Shown: positions 35,540 through 47,300 of the stretch, piece by piece | Layout: each line of letters starts with the position of its first letter | Numbering within the stretch: position 1 is the first letter of the stretch | Source: Laccaria trichodermophora | Taxonomy: Eukaryota > Basidiomycota > Agaricomycetes > Agaricales > Hydnangiaceae | NCBI GenBank assembly: GCA_018417955.1 | Contig: JACTVC010000034.1 | Span: 248,001-312,000 of the forward strand | Direction: 5' to 3' | DNA: 64,000 bases | Notes under the pieces: model-generated | What the model was told of the DNA's origin: nothing | Database searches by the model: none | The model's input: only the letters and a program-made list of their open reading frames with translations | Made by a program: the position numbers and the translations under genes

Positions 35540-36070
35540 GGCTGAAGTGGGGTTAAACAACGTTTGGGCGCACTGATGGTGGTCACAGGTGGTGTTCGGT
35601 AAATGCCGGATGGTCACTTACGCTTTTTCTCTGCGACTCGGAAAGGGGAAGACTAGGCAAAACGTGCTGAAGGACGTGCAGACTCTTTATTATAGTTTAA
35701 TTCTGGTGGAAAGGAAAGTATTTTCAAGACTGAGAACCATGGAAATGACCCATAGATTTTTCGGGCGAACTAATGAACGACTGACATAGCAACAATGCGC
35801 AGCCATCGACGCCAGTCTCCAAGAGATTCAGTTCGTCATGATGGATTGGAAAGAGCGGTTAGTAGTTTACTTTGCATTTTGTCGCGGTTTCGTCAACCAG
35901 AGCTCGTCGCATATCTAGGGTCTACCCTGGGCGCTGCCGATTGACGAGTCATCCTAGCAGTGCAGGGCCTTCCTTGTTCATCCGTGGACTCCGTTCTGTG
36001 CGGGAATACCACAAACTAGACTTCCAATTGCAAAAAATCCACCCTCGAATCTGCTCATCTCTGTTGCACC
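35540..36070. other. Intergenic, divergent promoters
   Basis: Lies between the start of the minus-strand fasciclin gene and the start of the plus-strand phosphatase, so it should hold both promoters. No gene or clear TATA box recognised. Confidence 0.5.
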
Positions 36071-36756
36071 ATGACTCGCTTCGATGACTTACCACCCGAG
36101 ATCCAAGATGCCATGTCAACCCCCTTTCACAACATCCTCCCGCCCACAGATCCCCAAGCAGCCGCCTCCATCGCGATCGAGGGTGGTCTCTACCTTGGCT
36201 CTCTCTCTGCCGTCGTAGACCCATCCGTCGACGACCTCCGCCACCTCAACATCACGCACATCGTTCAAGTGTTCGATGTTCCCTGGCTTGTGCTCACAGA
36301 GGAAGAAGGCTTCACGTGCTATCGCGTCGATATCAAGGATGTGCCCACGCAGAAGCTGGATACGCAGCTTCTGGAACAGGTCTGTGCCAACATTGAGGAG
36401 ACGAGAAAGGCTGGGAAGAGTGTTTTGGTACATTGTCAACAGGCGAGTCGTGTTGTTTCTCTTTTTTTTTTGGTTCCGAAGTACTGAAAGAACGTTGTAC
36501 GTTACAGGGCGTATCCCGCAGTGCATCTATCGTCATTGCATATCTCATCCGCAACCATCATATGACGTACAACGAGGCGTTCAAGTTCGTCAAGAGTAAG
36601 CGGGCATGTGTGAAGCCGAATCCAGGCTTTGTCAGGTGTTTGCGGGCCTGGGAGGAGAAGTGGAGGGTGCCAGCCTCGTCACAGCTCGATGACGCTGAGG
36701 CAGCTGATCAGGGCACAGGAGGAGGGGGAGGCGGACAACAGGAAGGAGAACACTAG
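36071..36756 (+). CDS. Dual-specificity protein phosphatase
   Basis: Two exons (36071-36442 and 36508-36756) encode 206 residues. The N-terminal part has GGLYLGSLSAVVD and the ITHIVQVFD strand, followed by YRVDIKDVPTQKL where the general-acid Asp is expected. The active-site loop is HCQQGVSRSAS, matching HCx5R, with the catalytic Cys at residue 122. It is followed by IVIAYLIRNHHMTYNEA and NPGFVRCLRAWE, typical of DUSP enzymes. The C-terminus is a Gly-rich tail. The single 65-nt intron splits the active-site loop and has a GC donor (CAG|GCGAGT), since only this joint gives the signature. Substrate unknown. Confidence 0.93.
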
Positions 36757-38027
36757 TAAAGAGTGTAGATGTGCTGGTGGATTCAGATAGGGTTGGCTTT
36801 CTGGTTATGCGGTTCATGGGTACTAGATGGTCAGTTTATCGAGGTATTCTGTGCCCCTCTCTGAAATCCACGGCCAGTGTATTTAGCGTTGGCGTTGCGT
36901 CAAAGGGTCCGTATCAAGCCACCGCCCCCATTTTTGCAACTGGCCGAGGGGCTTCCTTCTTGGTAACTCAACCTCTGCGATGTGCTGCTGGTCGTCTGGG
37001 GTTTGAGTTGAGGCTGGGAATTGAGTGCGGGGTGCCCCATTCCCTCCAAAAGTGTTTATAAGGACGCCTTGCAAACTAATTGTCACGATCCACGCCAACG
37101 TTTTGCAAACCCATGGTATGATAATTCTGCTTGTCCATTTGGAGACCTGTTTTTACACGAGGTACTACACCATTTAAATAGAAACTTATCCGGAAATTTC
37201 TGAACCCCTGGAGATAAACGATAGGAAGGTCGACCAAAGGTCGACGATCTTTTTTTGCCCCGTTCTCGATGTTTTTGAGCATCCTATCTACCTGCACGAG
37301 GGACTTTGATGGGATTCCGAATTGGAGAGAGGCGGTTAGCGAGTGAGTATTAAGCGTTGGGGACACATACGGCTGGCGTTGAGACTACTAACACAATCGA
37401 AATGAAGGCTCCCTGTAAATGTGGAAAAAGTTGTCGCAGTTTTGACAATCAGGCTTAGGGGACACCGCATGCATCTAGGGATGGCTGGGGTCAGCTGTCC
37501 GCATACCGTGACCCACCCCCTACTTATTCCTTTCGTCTTCTGCAGAAAATCTGTGGATACGACCTTGGATGGCGGACTGTTACCAGGTTGAGGGAGGTGG
37601 CTCGAGATGTAGGGGCATTGTTTCGCCGGCTTCAGCACCTATATAAAACCTGCCGTTGTACTTCAAGTTAGTCTCAACGTCTGAATCTATGTCTTGCTTA
37701 CTCGGAAAATCATTGGGCTTTGTATGCTAGCCAACGTATGTAATCCTCAGAGAGGAAGGACGACAAACACGTCAAGGAATAACTCTGACTCAGCGCGAAC
37801 AAAAATCCATAGGAGATCTTCTCCTCTTTTCAATCAAAATTAGGGGTGAGAGGGCAGCACTGTCGCATAATGTCAGAAAACACGCACCGCGCAACTCGAA
37901 GCCAGCGTTGAAACTAATTGACCTTGCAAGATGAGAGATTGGGGGGAAGGAAAAGTTATTACGTAATTATAATTCTTGAAAACCAAAGCAACCGATCCCT
38001 TCCACCACCTTGCCACCACCGTCGACG
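36757..38027. other. Intergenic region
   Basis: About 1.27 kb with only short frames. A palindromic GGTCGACC/GGTCGAC pair lies near 37228-37244. A TATATAAAAC box near 37640 is followed only by a 13-codon frame (about 37688). No gene can be supported; an RNA transcript from the TATA box is possible. The last 60 bases are the probable leader of the next gene. Confidence 0.45.
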
Positions 38028-38919
38028 ATGTCCAACGCAAATATGGCGACAGAGCAACTATTAGAGCTCCTTCTGACTCTTAAAGTTAGCAGACCTCATC
38101 CCATCTCTCTGGTCGCACTGATCAATACTAGAAAACTACCCCCACAGCAGCACGCGGGATCTTGAACAGTCAACCTGCCATTGCGTATGCACTCATAAGT
38201 CTCATGGTGAGCATGAACGCGATAGACGTGGAGGTTTTCAAGGTGAGTATGAGTCAATATTCGCGAAAAAAATACCCAAAGAGCCTGACACGAATGTCGC
38301 AACAGAAAACGCTCGCGGAATTTGGTTCAAGTGTTGCCCAAGCTGCTCCTGTAGCACCCCTTCCTGTGCCCCAAACGCCAGCGTCGGCAATACCGCCGCA
38401 CATGCAGCAGCAGCAGCCTCATTCACGGACGGCTACACCTCCATCGGCCGTGCCACCAGTAATGCCTCCCCAACAACAACAAGGTTACGCCTATGCGAAT
38501 GGCCAGCAATACTACGGCGCTCCGGCCCCCCAGCAAGCCTACGGATATCAAGGCTACCCGTATCATCAAGCACAAGCGGCTTATCCTGGGTATCCTCCAA
38601 CGTATGCGGCACCTCAACCCCCTCCGCAGGCTCCACAAACATCGGTTTTGCCAGAAGCCCTTGCGGCTATTCCGGATGACCAGAAGGTGCACATGACCTC
38701 CTTCCATCTTCCTGTTGTCTTCCTGACGTTTCTGTTCTCCCAAGGCTCTTATCATGCGGGTTCTTTCGATGACACCTGAACAAATCAACATGCTGCCTCC
38801 GGCCGAGCGAACAACATACATACAAATTGTTCGTCTCATATCCTCTTTCTAGAAGGGTATTTTGTGCTAATTCTATCGCTCTCGTTTAGAGAACTGCACT
38901 CGGTGTACCAACAGGGTAG
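38028..38919 (+). CDS. CstF-64/Rna15-like 3'-end processing factor lacking an RRM
   Basis: Five exons (38028-38084, 38132-38242, 38306-38686, 38745-38828, 38890-38919) give 220 residues. Residues 1-56 match the CSTF2 hinge (LLELLLTLK, RGILNSQPAIAYALISLMV). The middle is a Pro/Gln/Tyr-rich linker with QQYYGAPAPQQAYGYQGYP repeats. The last 40 residues are the C-terminal helical domain (ALIMRVLSMTPEQINMLPPA to RTALGVPTG). The hinge normally binds CstF-77/Rna14, and the C-terminal domain binds Pcf11/Pti1-type partners. The N-terminal RNA-recognition domain of human CstF-64 is absent and not found upstream. It probably acts in nuclear mRNA cleavage and polyadenylation. The TTG|GTTCGT-type fourth donor is weak. 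Confidence 0.88.
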
Positions 38920-39469
38920 ATTGTCAAACGTTCATCAGGTCACTACTACGTTACACAGGCTGGCTACTTGTCGTCACTCTCGACAGTTTCGCATGCGTAT
39001 GTATTACTATATTCTTGTATCATTATCTTCTTAGAAACAACAATGCGTTACTTATCCGTATATTCCGGTTCCTACCCGCTCTATGTACCTCGACTTGAGC
39101 CAGATCAGAATGAATATCTCTTTTCCCTTCATTTCGTTTACGGGAGCTTCAACCGCCTTCCACTCTGCTTTGAAGAACTTTTGTAAGGTCAGAAGAAGGC
39201 TTGACAGTTGTTGCGAACATGAGTGTCAGGGGGAGCAATGACGTGAAAGCTTTGTTTAAAGAGGAAGAATTTTAGGATGCGATATGAAAAGGGCTAGATT
39301 CAGTCCAATGTCACTGCTAAAAACCCAGATGCGATAGGCGGATCGGGAAAGAGATACCGCGCACCATGTGCACTGGGGTAGCTCACAGAGGTCACACGAT
39401 TCTGAGACAATGTCAATGAATTAAGCGTAAAAGTGTATGTCTGCCCCAACTGCAGAACGAATGTAATGA
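38920..39469. other. Convergent intergenic region
   Basis: Lies between the ends of two converging genes. A 72-codon frame at 38968-39186 has no recognisable content. No terminator motif could be identified with confidence. Confidence 0.5.
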
Positions 39470-42400
39470 TTATACAGGAAGGGCCTTATTATCCTTCTGA
39501 GCTACAATCGAAAACAATCCATATAAGCGAATCGACTCTTCGGCCGAAGTAGCTGAAGACTTACCCATCGTAATGCGGTCACCCAAAGAGAGGGCAATGC
39601 CCTGCGTTTTACTCCGGATACGAACATGACCCGTAATCGTGCCCGCCTCCGTCCGCTCCACACTCAAGTTCGCCAGGGCGTCCTCACCTGTGAGGTAGTC
39701 AGTCAGCGCATGTTACATGACCACCTAAAGAAACAAGTGCGCACCGAAGAGACTGCGAGCATACATGTTCGCGGAGAGGAAGTCGCATTCCCCTGAAGTA
39801 GCACCTTCTGGTGTGAGGCAGGACATGTTGGTCGTTTTCATGACATGCTTCAGGTATTCACGGGGGTCGCTGATGAAGGTCGCATTGGTGTTCCATTTCT
39901 GGTCAAAAAAGGAAGGGAAGGGGGTGCTCACGATAGAGGGTAGTTAACATTGACTCTGTTCTCCCATTCGAACTCGGTCCACATGCTACGGAACTATAAC
40001 CATCTCTCAGTTTCCATATTGGAGATACAGGCAGGGATTTGACTTACTTGATGTTCGGTACAGTACGCGGGTTTGATGTAGTCCATGATGTCGATGTGGA
40101 TATCGTTTAGGATGACGCAAGCCTCGGCCATGTTCTGTCCTTCCCATAGAATGCTGCCGAAGATGACGCCAGTCTCCGTCGACGAAACCTTGATGGTGGC
40201 TTTGATGCTTTGGAAGCCGTGAGGGGCGATGGTATACACCGCAGGGCGCTCAACAATCTTGAGGTCACCAAGAGTGGCAAAGTCCAAGCAGAGGTTCTGC
40301 AAGGTGTTACCTGTCTGATTGACGAGCAGAACATCTGAAGTCAAGCGGTCAAAAGGGGAACGACGATGTATCGAGGTCACAAACCAAGAAGGATATCGAA
40401 ACCATGCATCTTGACATAGGCTTCTGCGTAGATGGGGTCCGAGAAGCCTGTACGTGGTTGAGGTTATCAATATTTGCCACATGGAGGAGCAACTCACCAG
40501 TGAGCTGCGAAATACGGCTAAGGTTCGACATAAAGTCCTCCTGGACTTCACCAGAGCCAGTAGCCCTGCCGACATCCTCATCATACTAATATTGATCATC
40601 AGTCCTGGGTCATAAGAAGTTTACAGGGAAACGCACATCAATGGCATCGTCCGCCGTCTTCTTGGAAAACTGGCGGAAAGTCAACAGATCGTCAACTTGG
40701 ACAACAACGGCTTTCGTCGTCTCGGATTCCTTCTTCTCAGCAGCGCGTTTCTATCACGAATTTACTTTCAGGCTTTGTCATAAGGAACGAGGGAAGGTGA
40801 CTGACCTCTTGAGCACCCAGCATCTTCGTATATGCTGCTTGAGTGTCCTCCAAGAACGCTTCGTGGACAGCAGGCTGCGACTTGAGTTCACTCAGGGTTT
40901 GGATGCAGGACATAATACGTTCGTTCGAGTCCTCGTCAATTTGAACCGTGACAAACTTGGTTTGACCAACGCGGATGATCGAGGTCATGATCAGCATGGC
41001 CTAGCAGCAAGAACGCGTCAGTGTGGCAAAAAAAGAACTTGAGAAAGGCAGAGTTGACCTCAGCGCGAAGAATGTTTGAGGCAATAGGGTCCTGTGACTT
41101 GTCATCGAAACGCAAAACCAGCTTCGTCAAGGCAACAGCAAGAACGGAGCCAGTGAAGAAGTCGCCACCCAGGATCAAGGCTACGATCATGTCAACATGA
41201 TACCACCTCGAAAACGAAGAAAACTCACTTCGTAGAGGGGGCTTCGCAGCGGCCTTCACAGCCTCCAGCCTCGCGGCAGTAGTGCTCGTGTACGCCGTTT
41301 CAGTCGCATACGTCCCGTCCGCCAACACTTTGGGCCTACTGGCACCATCAGCCTTGGGCTTCTCTTTATCGCTCGCCTCGTCTCCGGCTCCGTCCACACC
41401 AGCTGCTGCATCCAACAATCTCTGTTCAGAAGCCAAGATCGGAATCTCCCCAAGCACCTTTCGAATCTCCTGCATAGTGCTTTGAATGTCCGCAACGGAC
41501 TCGACGTATTCCCCAAGAATCCAAAGGATGCCTCGGAAGACCTTGCCAGACTTGATTTCGGGGAGCGTCGAGATCAGTTTCTCGCAAATCGTTGCTCGAA
41601 GACGAGGGAATTTCTCAACTACCTCTCTATGAAATTTGTGAGTTTGGTGACAGACATTTGCGGAAAAGGATGTTACCTAACGAAAGAGACTACGTCAAGC
41701 GCACTGGGGTTGTTTGAGTCTCCGAGGAAGTCCATGAGCGCATGGACGACGCTGGCAGCCACTTCTGAGAACTTGATGGCCATGACGTGAATCGACTGGA
41801 TCAGGAGTTGTCGGTAGTCGGCAGCCTGCGCGTGGTTAGTAACTACGTGTTGGAGAATGGACAGAACTGACCTTGTCGAAATCCGCCTCCTGCGTCTTTT
41901 GCAGCTGCTTCTTGAGGAACAAAGCGACCTCTTCCACATTTCTACTAGAAGTCATGCTCAAGACGATGCTAATTGCCTTTCGCCGGACCTCCATGTCAGC
42001 GCTAGTGGAGAGGTTAGCTTGGCTACAAAGAAAGCTTGATCGATCGCACCTGGTCAAGATTTGAAGGACATCCATGATAAGGCCATCTAGAACATGCCCA
42101 TGTTTCGAACGAAGCGTGTCCAGTCGGTCCAAAACGATAAGCTTGACGTTGTTATCTGACTCCTTGATGACCAGCGTGATGAAGCAGGATGCGGCCGCTT
42201 TGATAGCCGCCGGATTTTGAGTGAGAGTGGTGAGGGTGGTGGCAGCTTCATATTTGACGGCGTGCGAGGGAGCGTTGAGTAGCTCAAAGATGCAGCGAAT
42301 GTATCTTGACTGGATCGGGCATTATGAGCGAGTAGAGTACCCCGCAGGAAAACACTCACCCTGTGCGCCGAATCGTTCTTGCAGTCCAATCTAATGATCT

Positions 42401-43253
42401 CGATGATGCTCATTTGAAGCCCCTCGTCGAGCGCCGGGATCGTCTCGTAAATGCTCAGGATGTATTCCACAGCTTTGGGCATTGAGCAATGGGCAAGGAA
42501 GACGAAAGCATTCCGTTTGCATGTCGAATCAGATTCGGCAATGAGGAAGGTGTACATAAGCTCCGCGGCATCGGGTATAAGATGTTCGAATTCGTGGTGG
42601 ATGGAGTAGAGGGCGAACACTGCGTTTTTGCGGACGTAGGAATGGCGGTGCTCGAGACATGATCTACAAGTGGGTATCAGTGGTTCTAAAAGTTCAGCGT
42701 CTTTCGCGATCTTCTGGAGGAAGCGCAGACTTGCGCCGCGAATGTATTCGTTGGGATGTTGCTGAAACCAGGTAAGTAAGACTCATGTCAGTGCACACCA
42801 AACTCACAAGATCGTTTCGAATGGCGTTCCTTCAGAATTAAGATGGTCAAACGGTCGTCCATTACATAGGAGATGGAAACATACACAACAAGTATCATCT
42901 CCTGCTTCAGTTTCCCATTCTCGTCATATTTCGGACACACTTCCCAGTAAAAGTGCAGAAGTTTCTTCAGTTGCTTGTTCCGTGAAGGCATAACGAATTG
43001 GATGATAGGCATCATTAACGTTGGCTGATATCCCTATAAACATTTCAACCTGTAAGAGAGGAAAAAGGCGCACTTGGGGGTTGCCATTGATGGTCGAAAT
43101 GATGATTTTGCGCAACGTGTCGATTTTGACCTCGTCAGAACCCTTCTCCAGACCTGAGCGCAGCTCGGAGGCCGACGGATACTCGGCGCTGGACTCAAAT
43201 ACGACCGTGTAACATGATGAATCCGAGGAAGACATCGTCGAGGACATCGCCAA
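39470..43253 (-). CDS. SEC26: Coatomer subunit beta (beta-COP)
   Basis: Structural subunit of the COPI coat, in the F-subcomplex at Golgi membranes, for retrograde transport. More than ten short introns. The N-terminal solenoid shows [20 protein letters not shown], then [58 protein letters not shown] and [20 protein letters not shown], all typical of beta-COP. The C-terminal appendage ends with [20 protein letters not shown] and [18 protein letters not shown]. Start [11 protein letters not shown] at 43253; a second ATG four codons later also fits. An Asp/Glu/Lys-rich linker lies near 41340-41420. Likely essential and single copy. Confidence 0.94.
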
Positions 43254-44480
43254 CGATGTGGAAGGGGACTTGGGAATCGTGAGAAAATTCGTGCCTGTTG
43301 AACAAGAACCTTCAGTACAAACAACGCGTCGTGTTTTGACTCGGAATCAATAGGATTTTACATAGAGCCTGACTTGGGCGTTCGGATAGGTGGGTCAGCC
43401 ATCTCAGATGCTCCAGATGAGTCTTTCAACCTGCAGAATCGTTGACGTCTCGTTTGGCCAGCGTCAACTCGAATGGGGGTCCGAGTTCAAGGGTCCAACG
43501 AGTATCAGTGGGTCCGAGGGTCCTCATTTATTGTACTATGGGCTCTCGACTGGATCTCCCATCTGCGGTGTCAATTAGTTTTAACGCTGGCTCCAAGCTG
43601 CGCATCTGGTGCGTTCTTTCAAAAGTTCTGCGACTCTCATCCGTAACTTTGATTAAAAAGGCAGGGTGCCGGAATTTTATGTCAAAAAAAAATTAGTGGC
43701 CTGGCGGCTGAACAAACCAACCGGCCCCTGGTCTGGGATTTAAATCCCGGTACCCCCTTGGTACAATTGAGGTGACACATTCGTTGTCCTCTCTCGTATG
43801 GAAGACTACATGAGACGCGAAGCCCAACGTTTGCATCAAAGGCACGTTAATTCAGACGTCCGATAATCACGGCGGATTTATTTTGGGTAGTATGTTCTGA
43901 GCTGGGAGAAACAAAATTCCGAACCACCCTTCTTAGCATCGCCATCAAAATTATGGTAACAGACTTTCAGAAGCGGAGACGGCAGTCTACGCGGGTGATA
44001 GGTCACGATACGCGGACCATCGAGCTACGAAATCCTCAAAAAGCCCAGCCCATTGGTCCCAGGCACTCCAGAGTGAATTAGAACATTCGGCAGCCGGTGG
44101 GCAAGAACCTCAGCATCCAGTTGATTACGGAAACTCTCGAGAAATGAGAGCCTCAGCGGCTGTGAAGCATGCCTCGATATTGCGGGTGATCATTCCATCC
44201 ATGACCGGTGCCAACATGGGAATGATGGGTGTGGAATCCTGATATACAAATGTTAGAGTTTGCCGTCAAGAAGTGGCAGTCCGGGTACCTGAAACCTGCG
44301 GCAAAAGAAAATGCTAAGGCAAGCCACATCAAACGCGAAGGGGTTAAAGTCCAGCTGGCCTTCTTCTACACCATGAGGTTAACAAAATACTCCAGGGAAA
44401 GACTCATCTATCGGCAAACGGTAGTCGGAGAGCGGCTTTCCAGAGGGAAGCATCAAGGAAAGGTCAAAATCAAAAGGGCA
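43254..44480. other. Intergenic region upstream of beta-COP
   Basis: Holds the beta-COP promoter, then sequence with only short frames. A GGGATTTAAATCCCGGTACC palindromic stretch near 43737 resembles a tRNA T-arm but has no matching cloverleaf. No gene supported. Confidence 0.45.
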
Positions 44481-44713
44481 ATACTGTACTAATACGACCA
44501 AGTCCTCGGGCCCTATAGGGCGTGACATGTTTTCACCATCTCTTCGCCGCTTCAACAGCCGATGTGATGCGTGACGAAGAGTGTGATGGCTTCGGCGCTT
44601 TTGCAAGTTGTTGAAGATGACGTTCATGTCAACTTTTCAACGAGCCTCACTTCACTTCCTTCGATGACCTCTGTGATGCGTGATGCGAAGTCATGGTCGT
44701 ATTAGTACAGTAT
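44481..44713. mobile_element. 233 bp miniature inverted-repeat element
   Basis: ATACTGTACTAATACGACCA at 44481-44500 is matched perfectly, in inverted orientation, at 44694-44713. The interior has no coding capacity and includes two related GTGATGCGTGA words and another small inverted pair around 44604-44640. The flanks (GGGCA and GTCAA) give no obvious target duplication. Best read as a MITE or fold-back repeat. Confidence 0.65.
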
Positions 44714-45740
44714 GTCAAATGGCCGTTGGATTGCCGGCAGCTCGCAGCTGCCTTCGGTTTAAAGTCTTCTCGGCGCAAGGGAAGGGATTTCTACAGCTAG
44801 GAACATGGTTGACGTAACTTGACGAGCATGTTGAATTCGCTAATGTCCTAAGGAGTAGACGTGAGAAGTCAAGAGAAAACATTCTGACAAGCATGCGTAC
44901 TCGATGAAAGATTCGATGTTCATGTAAGACTCAATGCAAGCCCCTGCTAGGGAAGATCAGCACCCTTGACATTGAGCACCTCCAAGAGAGATTTCATGAG
45001 ATCTAAATCTCCGCCATAGTTGAAAACCAGCCTTGCTCGTCAGCTCGCCCAGTCGACTTGTATTTGCGGTGCCGAAGAAACACCATTTCTTTCGAGCATT
45101 GTCAGGACACATGACGTTAATAGTCATGTGGATAAGCGTCCCAATAGCAGCTTTTATCGAAGGCAAGCAGGGCACTGGGAATGGCCCGAGAAGGCACGTG
45201 AGCAGTAGATTAGTCATTTAGCAGTAGAGAATCCATCATCACTTCACCACGCAACTACCTCCTTGGAGGCATTACTGCCCATTCCAGCGTACACACTCAT
45301 AGAGCGTGTTCTTCATGTTTCCCCTTTGATGCATTTATGCTGATGTCGGAGCTGAAGACAGCAAACCCAAGCAGATCTGGGAAGTACTCGCAACTGGGAA
45401 AGACGACAAGAACCTTCTGTATTGAAAACAATTGTTACTATCTAGCAGCGTAGGGCGGCATTTGTCTGTGCGCGTGTCGTCTCCGAGTCTCAACGAACAT
45501 CAGACGGGATGAAGACTCAGACTAGCACGATGTAACAAACAGATGAGTACTGATTACTCCAAACGGCCTTTCCCCCTGTGTGCGTCTACCGTATGTTAGG
45601 AGACTTGCGACAGGCCCAGACGGTACGGTGACGGCGCCCGTCTGACGGACACGGTGAGCAGCCCTAGTTCGGCCCCGAATATCTTCGTTAGGGAGACACT
45701 GGGTGAGGGTGATTTGTTTAGGATGCACAACAAATGTAAA
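44714..45740. other. Intergenic region
   Basis: Only short frames. No recognisable gene, RNA or repeat. Confidence 0.45.
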
Positions 45741-45890
45741 CACTCCTCCTCTGCTCCTACTCTTCTTCTCTTTAAAAGCTCACAACATGCAAATCCCTCG
45801 TCTCTCTCACCCCGTTCTTCATCCCCGCTCGCTCGCTGATCACCCCGTAGCCTCATATTTTTCCCTCCCATTTTCTCCTCACCTTACACC
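45741..45890 (+). promoter_or_regulatory. CT-rich core promoter of the EFE-like gene
   Basis: A TATA-like TTTAAAA at 45771-45777 lies about 115 bases before the start codon. The stretch up to the ATG is a strong CT-rich tract (for example CCCTCCCATTTTCTCCTCAC), a common feature of well-expressed fungal genes. Confidence 0.5.
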
Positions 45891-47300
45891 ATGGCTAGCC
45901 TTCTCAAACCTCACCGCCGATCTCTTCTCCGTTCCCGCACCGTGCTGCCCCGTTTTTTACCATCATCACGTCGTCCATTCACCCATGTTCCTCGTACATC
46001 CGCAATGGCAGTGCCATTACCAGCACATTCACTCTGTCCAAACCAACCCGCACCCGCCATTGGTCAACTCACCACCTTCACACTTCCCTCCTCCCCACAC
46101 ATAGCACCCACTCCAGAAAACCGCGCCCTCGGCCACCAGATGGTCCAAACATGGCGGAAAGACGGCATATTCCAAATCCAATTAACCCCAGACCAGGCCT
46201 CCGCCCTCCGCGCTGCCTTCGTCCTCAGCAAATCCTACTTCAAGCGCCCCCACCACGAAAAAACGAAACACGTTGATGACCAGAGTTTCAGTGGTTACAT
46301 TGCCTCGGGCGAAGAGCTCACAGATGGCATCGCAGACTATTCAGAGATCTTCACAGTCACCAAAGACCTCGCTCTCTCCGACCCGCGCGTCCAACAAAAG
46401 TGGCCATGTCACGGCCCATGCCCATGGCCAGACACCTTGTACGAATCCGCCATGAAACGACTCATGGCCGTCCTAGGTGACTCTGGCGAGAAGCTCCTCC
46501 AGCTTACCGCGCTTGGCCTCAACCTCGCTAACCCTAATGTATTCACTGACCTCACGGACGACGGGTGGCACCATATGCGAGTCTTACGATTCCCCCAGGC
46601 CGACAAGACCAATGGCAAGGGCAAGCCAGGCCGTGGGATCGGTGCGCATACGGATTATGGGCTCCTGGTCATTGCTGGACAAGACGACGTCGGGGGCCTG
46701 TTCGTCCGTCCGCCAACGGATGGTGAAACGTCGAGGAACTGGGAGAAGTACTCAGGGGGACTCAAGGAAGACCAACAGGAGAGCTGGTCGTTTGTTCCCC
46801 CAGTTGAGAACGTTCTCACCGTTTTCCCAGGTAAATGTCCCTTACTACATAGCAGTGAACATTGAATTTCTAAATTTCACCGTTTTATCGTAGGCGACAT
46901 GATGCAATACATGACAAACGACTACCTTCCCTCCACACCACACAAAGTTGTCCTCAACACTCGCGAGCGGTACGCTTTTGCATACTTCCACGAGCCCAAC
47001 TTTTCCTCTGTCGTCCAGCCCCTCCCGGAGTATAGCCGTGACCAGGGCAAAGACATCCAGGTTAAGGATGGGGGCATTCACTACGGCACACACTTCACAG
47101 AAATGTTCATGCGTAACTACCCTGAACGCGTCACGGCGAAACGCATGAAAGCAGAGAACCGCCTGGATATTTTGGGCAGCCCTTTGCTTAGACGCCATGG
47201 AAAGACTACTGCCGCGTCCACTTCCACTTCGACCCCAACGTTCCCTTTAACGTCGGCTATCCCTCCGACCGCTGCCCACGACGGAGCCAGCGGCGTCTGA
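45891..47300 (+). CDS. Ethylene-forming-enzyme-like 2-oxoglutarate/Fe(II) oxygenase
   Basis: Two exons (45891-46830, 46894-47300; 63-nt intron) give 448 residues. From residue about 58 the protein follows bacterial ethylene-forming enzyme: WRKDGIFQI, SGYIASGEELTDG, EIFTVTKDL, WPCHGPCPWP, FTDLTDDGWHHMRVLRFP, RGIGAHTDYGLLVIAGQDDV, STPHKVVLNTRERYAFAYFH and FTEMFMRNYPER. Iron ligands are His253, Asp255 and His330; Arg339 should bind 2-oxoglutarate. Glu142, Thr144, Tyr256 and the Arg of FMRNYPER match the residues I recall as contacting L-arginine. The enzyme would convert 2-oxoglutarate to ethylene and/or hydroxylate arginine. The first 38 residues are rich in Arg and Ser, with no acidic residue, and look like a mitochondrial presequence. 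A second Met at 39 would give a cytosolic form. A low-complexity Ser/Thr tail ends the protein. Confidence 0.9.

Noticed and set aside
37336..37638. 100-codon minus-strand frame between the phosphatase and the CstF-like gene
   Set aside because: It lacks recognisable content and conserved-looking text, and no splice partners were found.
40641..41042. Plus-strand frame of 133 codons and several others over 39.5-43.3 kb
   Set aside because: They are antisense to beta-COP exons, whose minus-strand text is unmistakable.
43715..43790. tRNA-like stretch GGGATTTAAATCCCGG
   Set aside because: No acceptor stem, D-arm or anticodon arm could be paired around it.
45703..46104. 133-codon frame overlapping the start of the EFE-like gene
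   Set aside because: It is an alternative frame of the CT-rich leader and first exon; the other frame carries the conserved enzyme.
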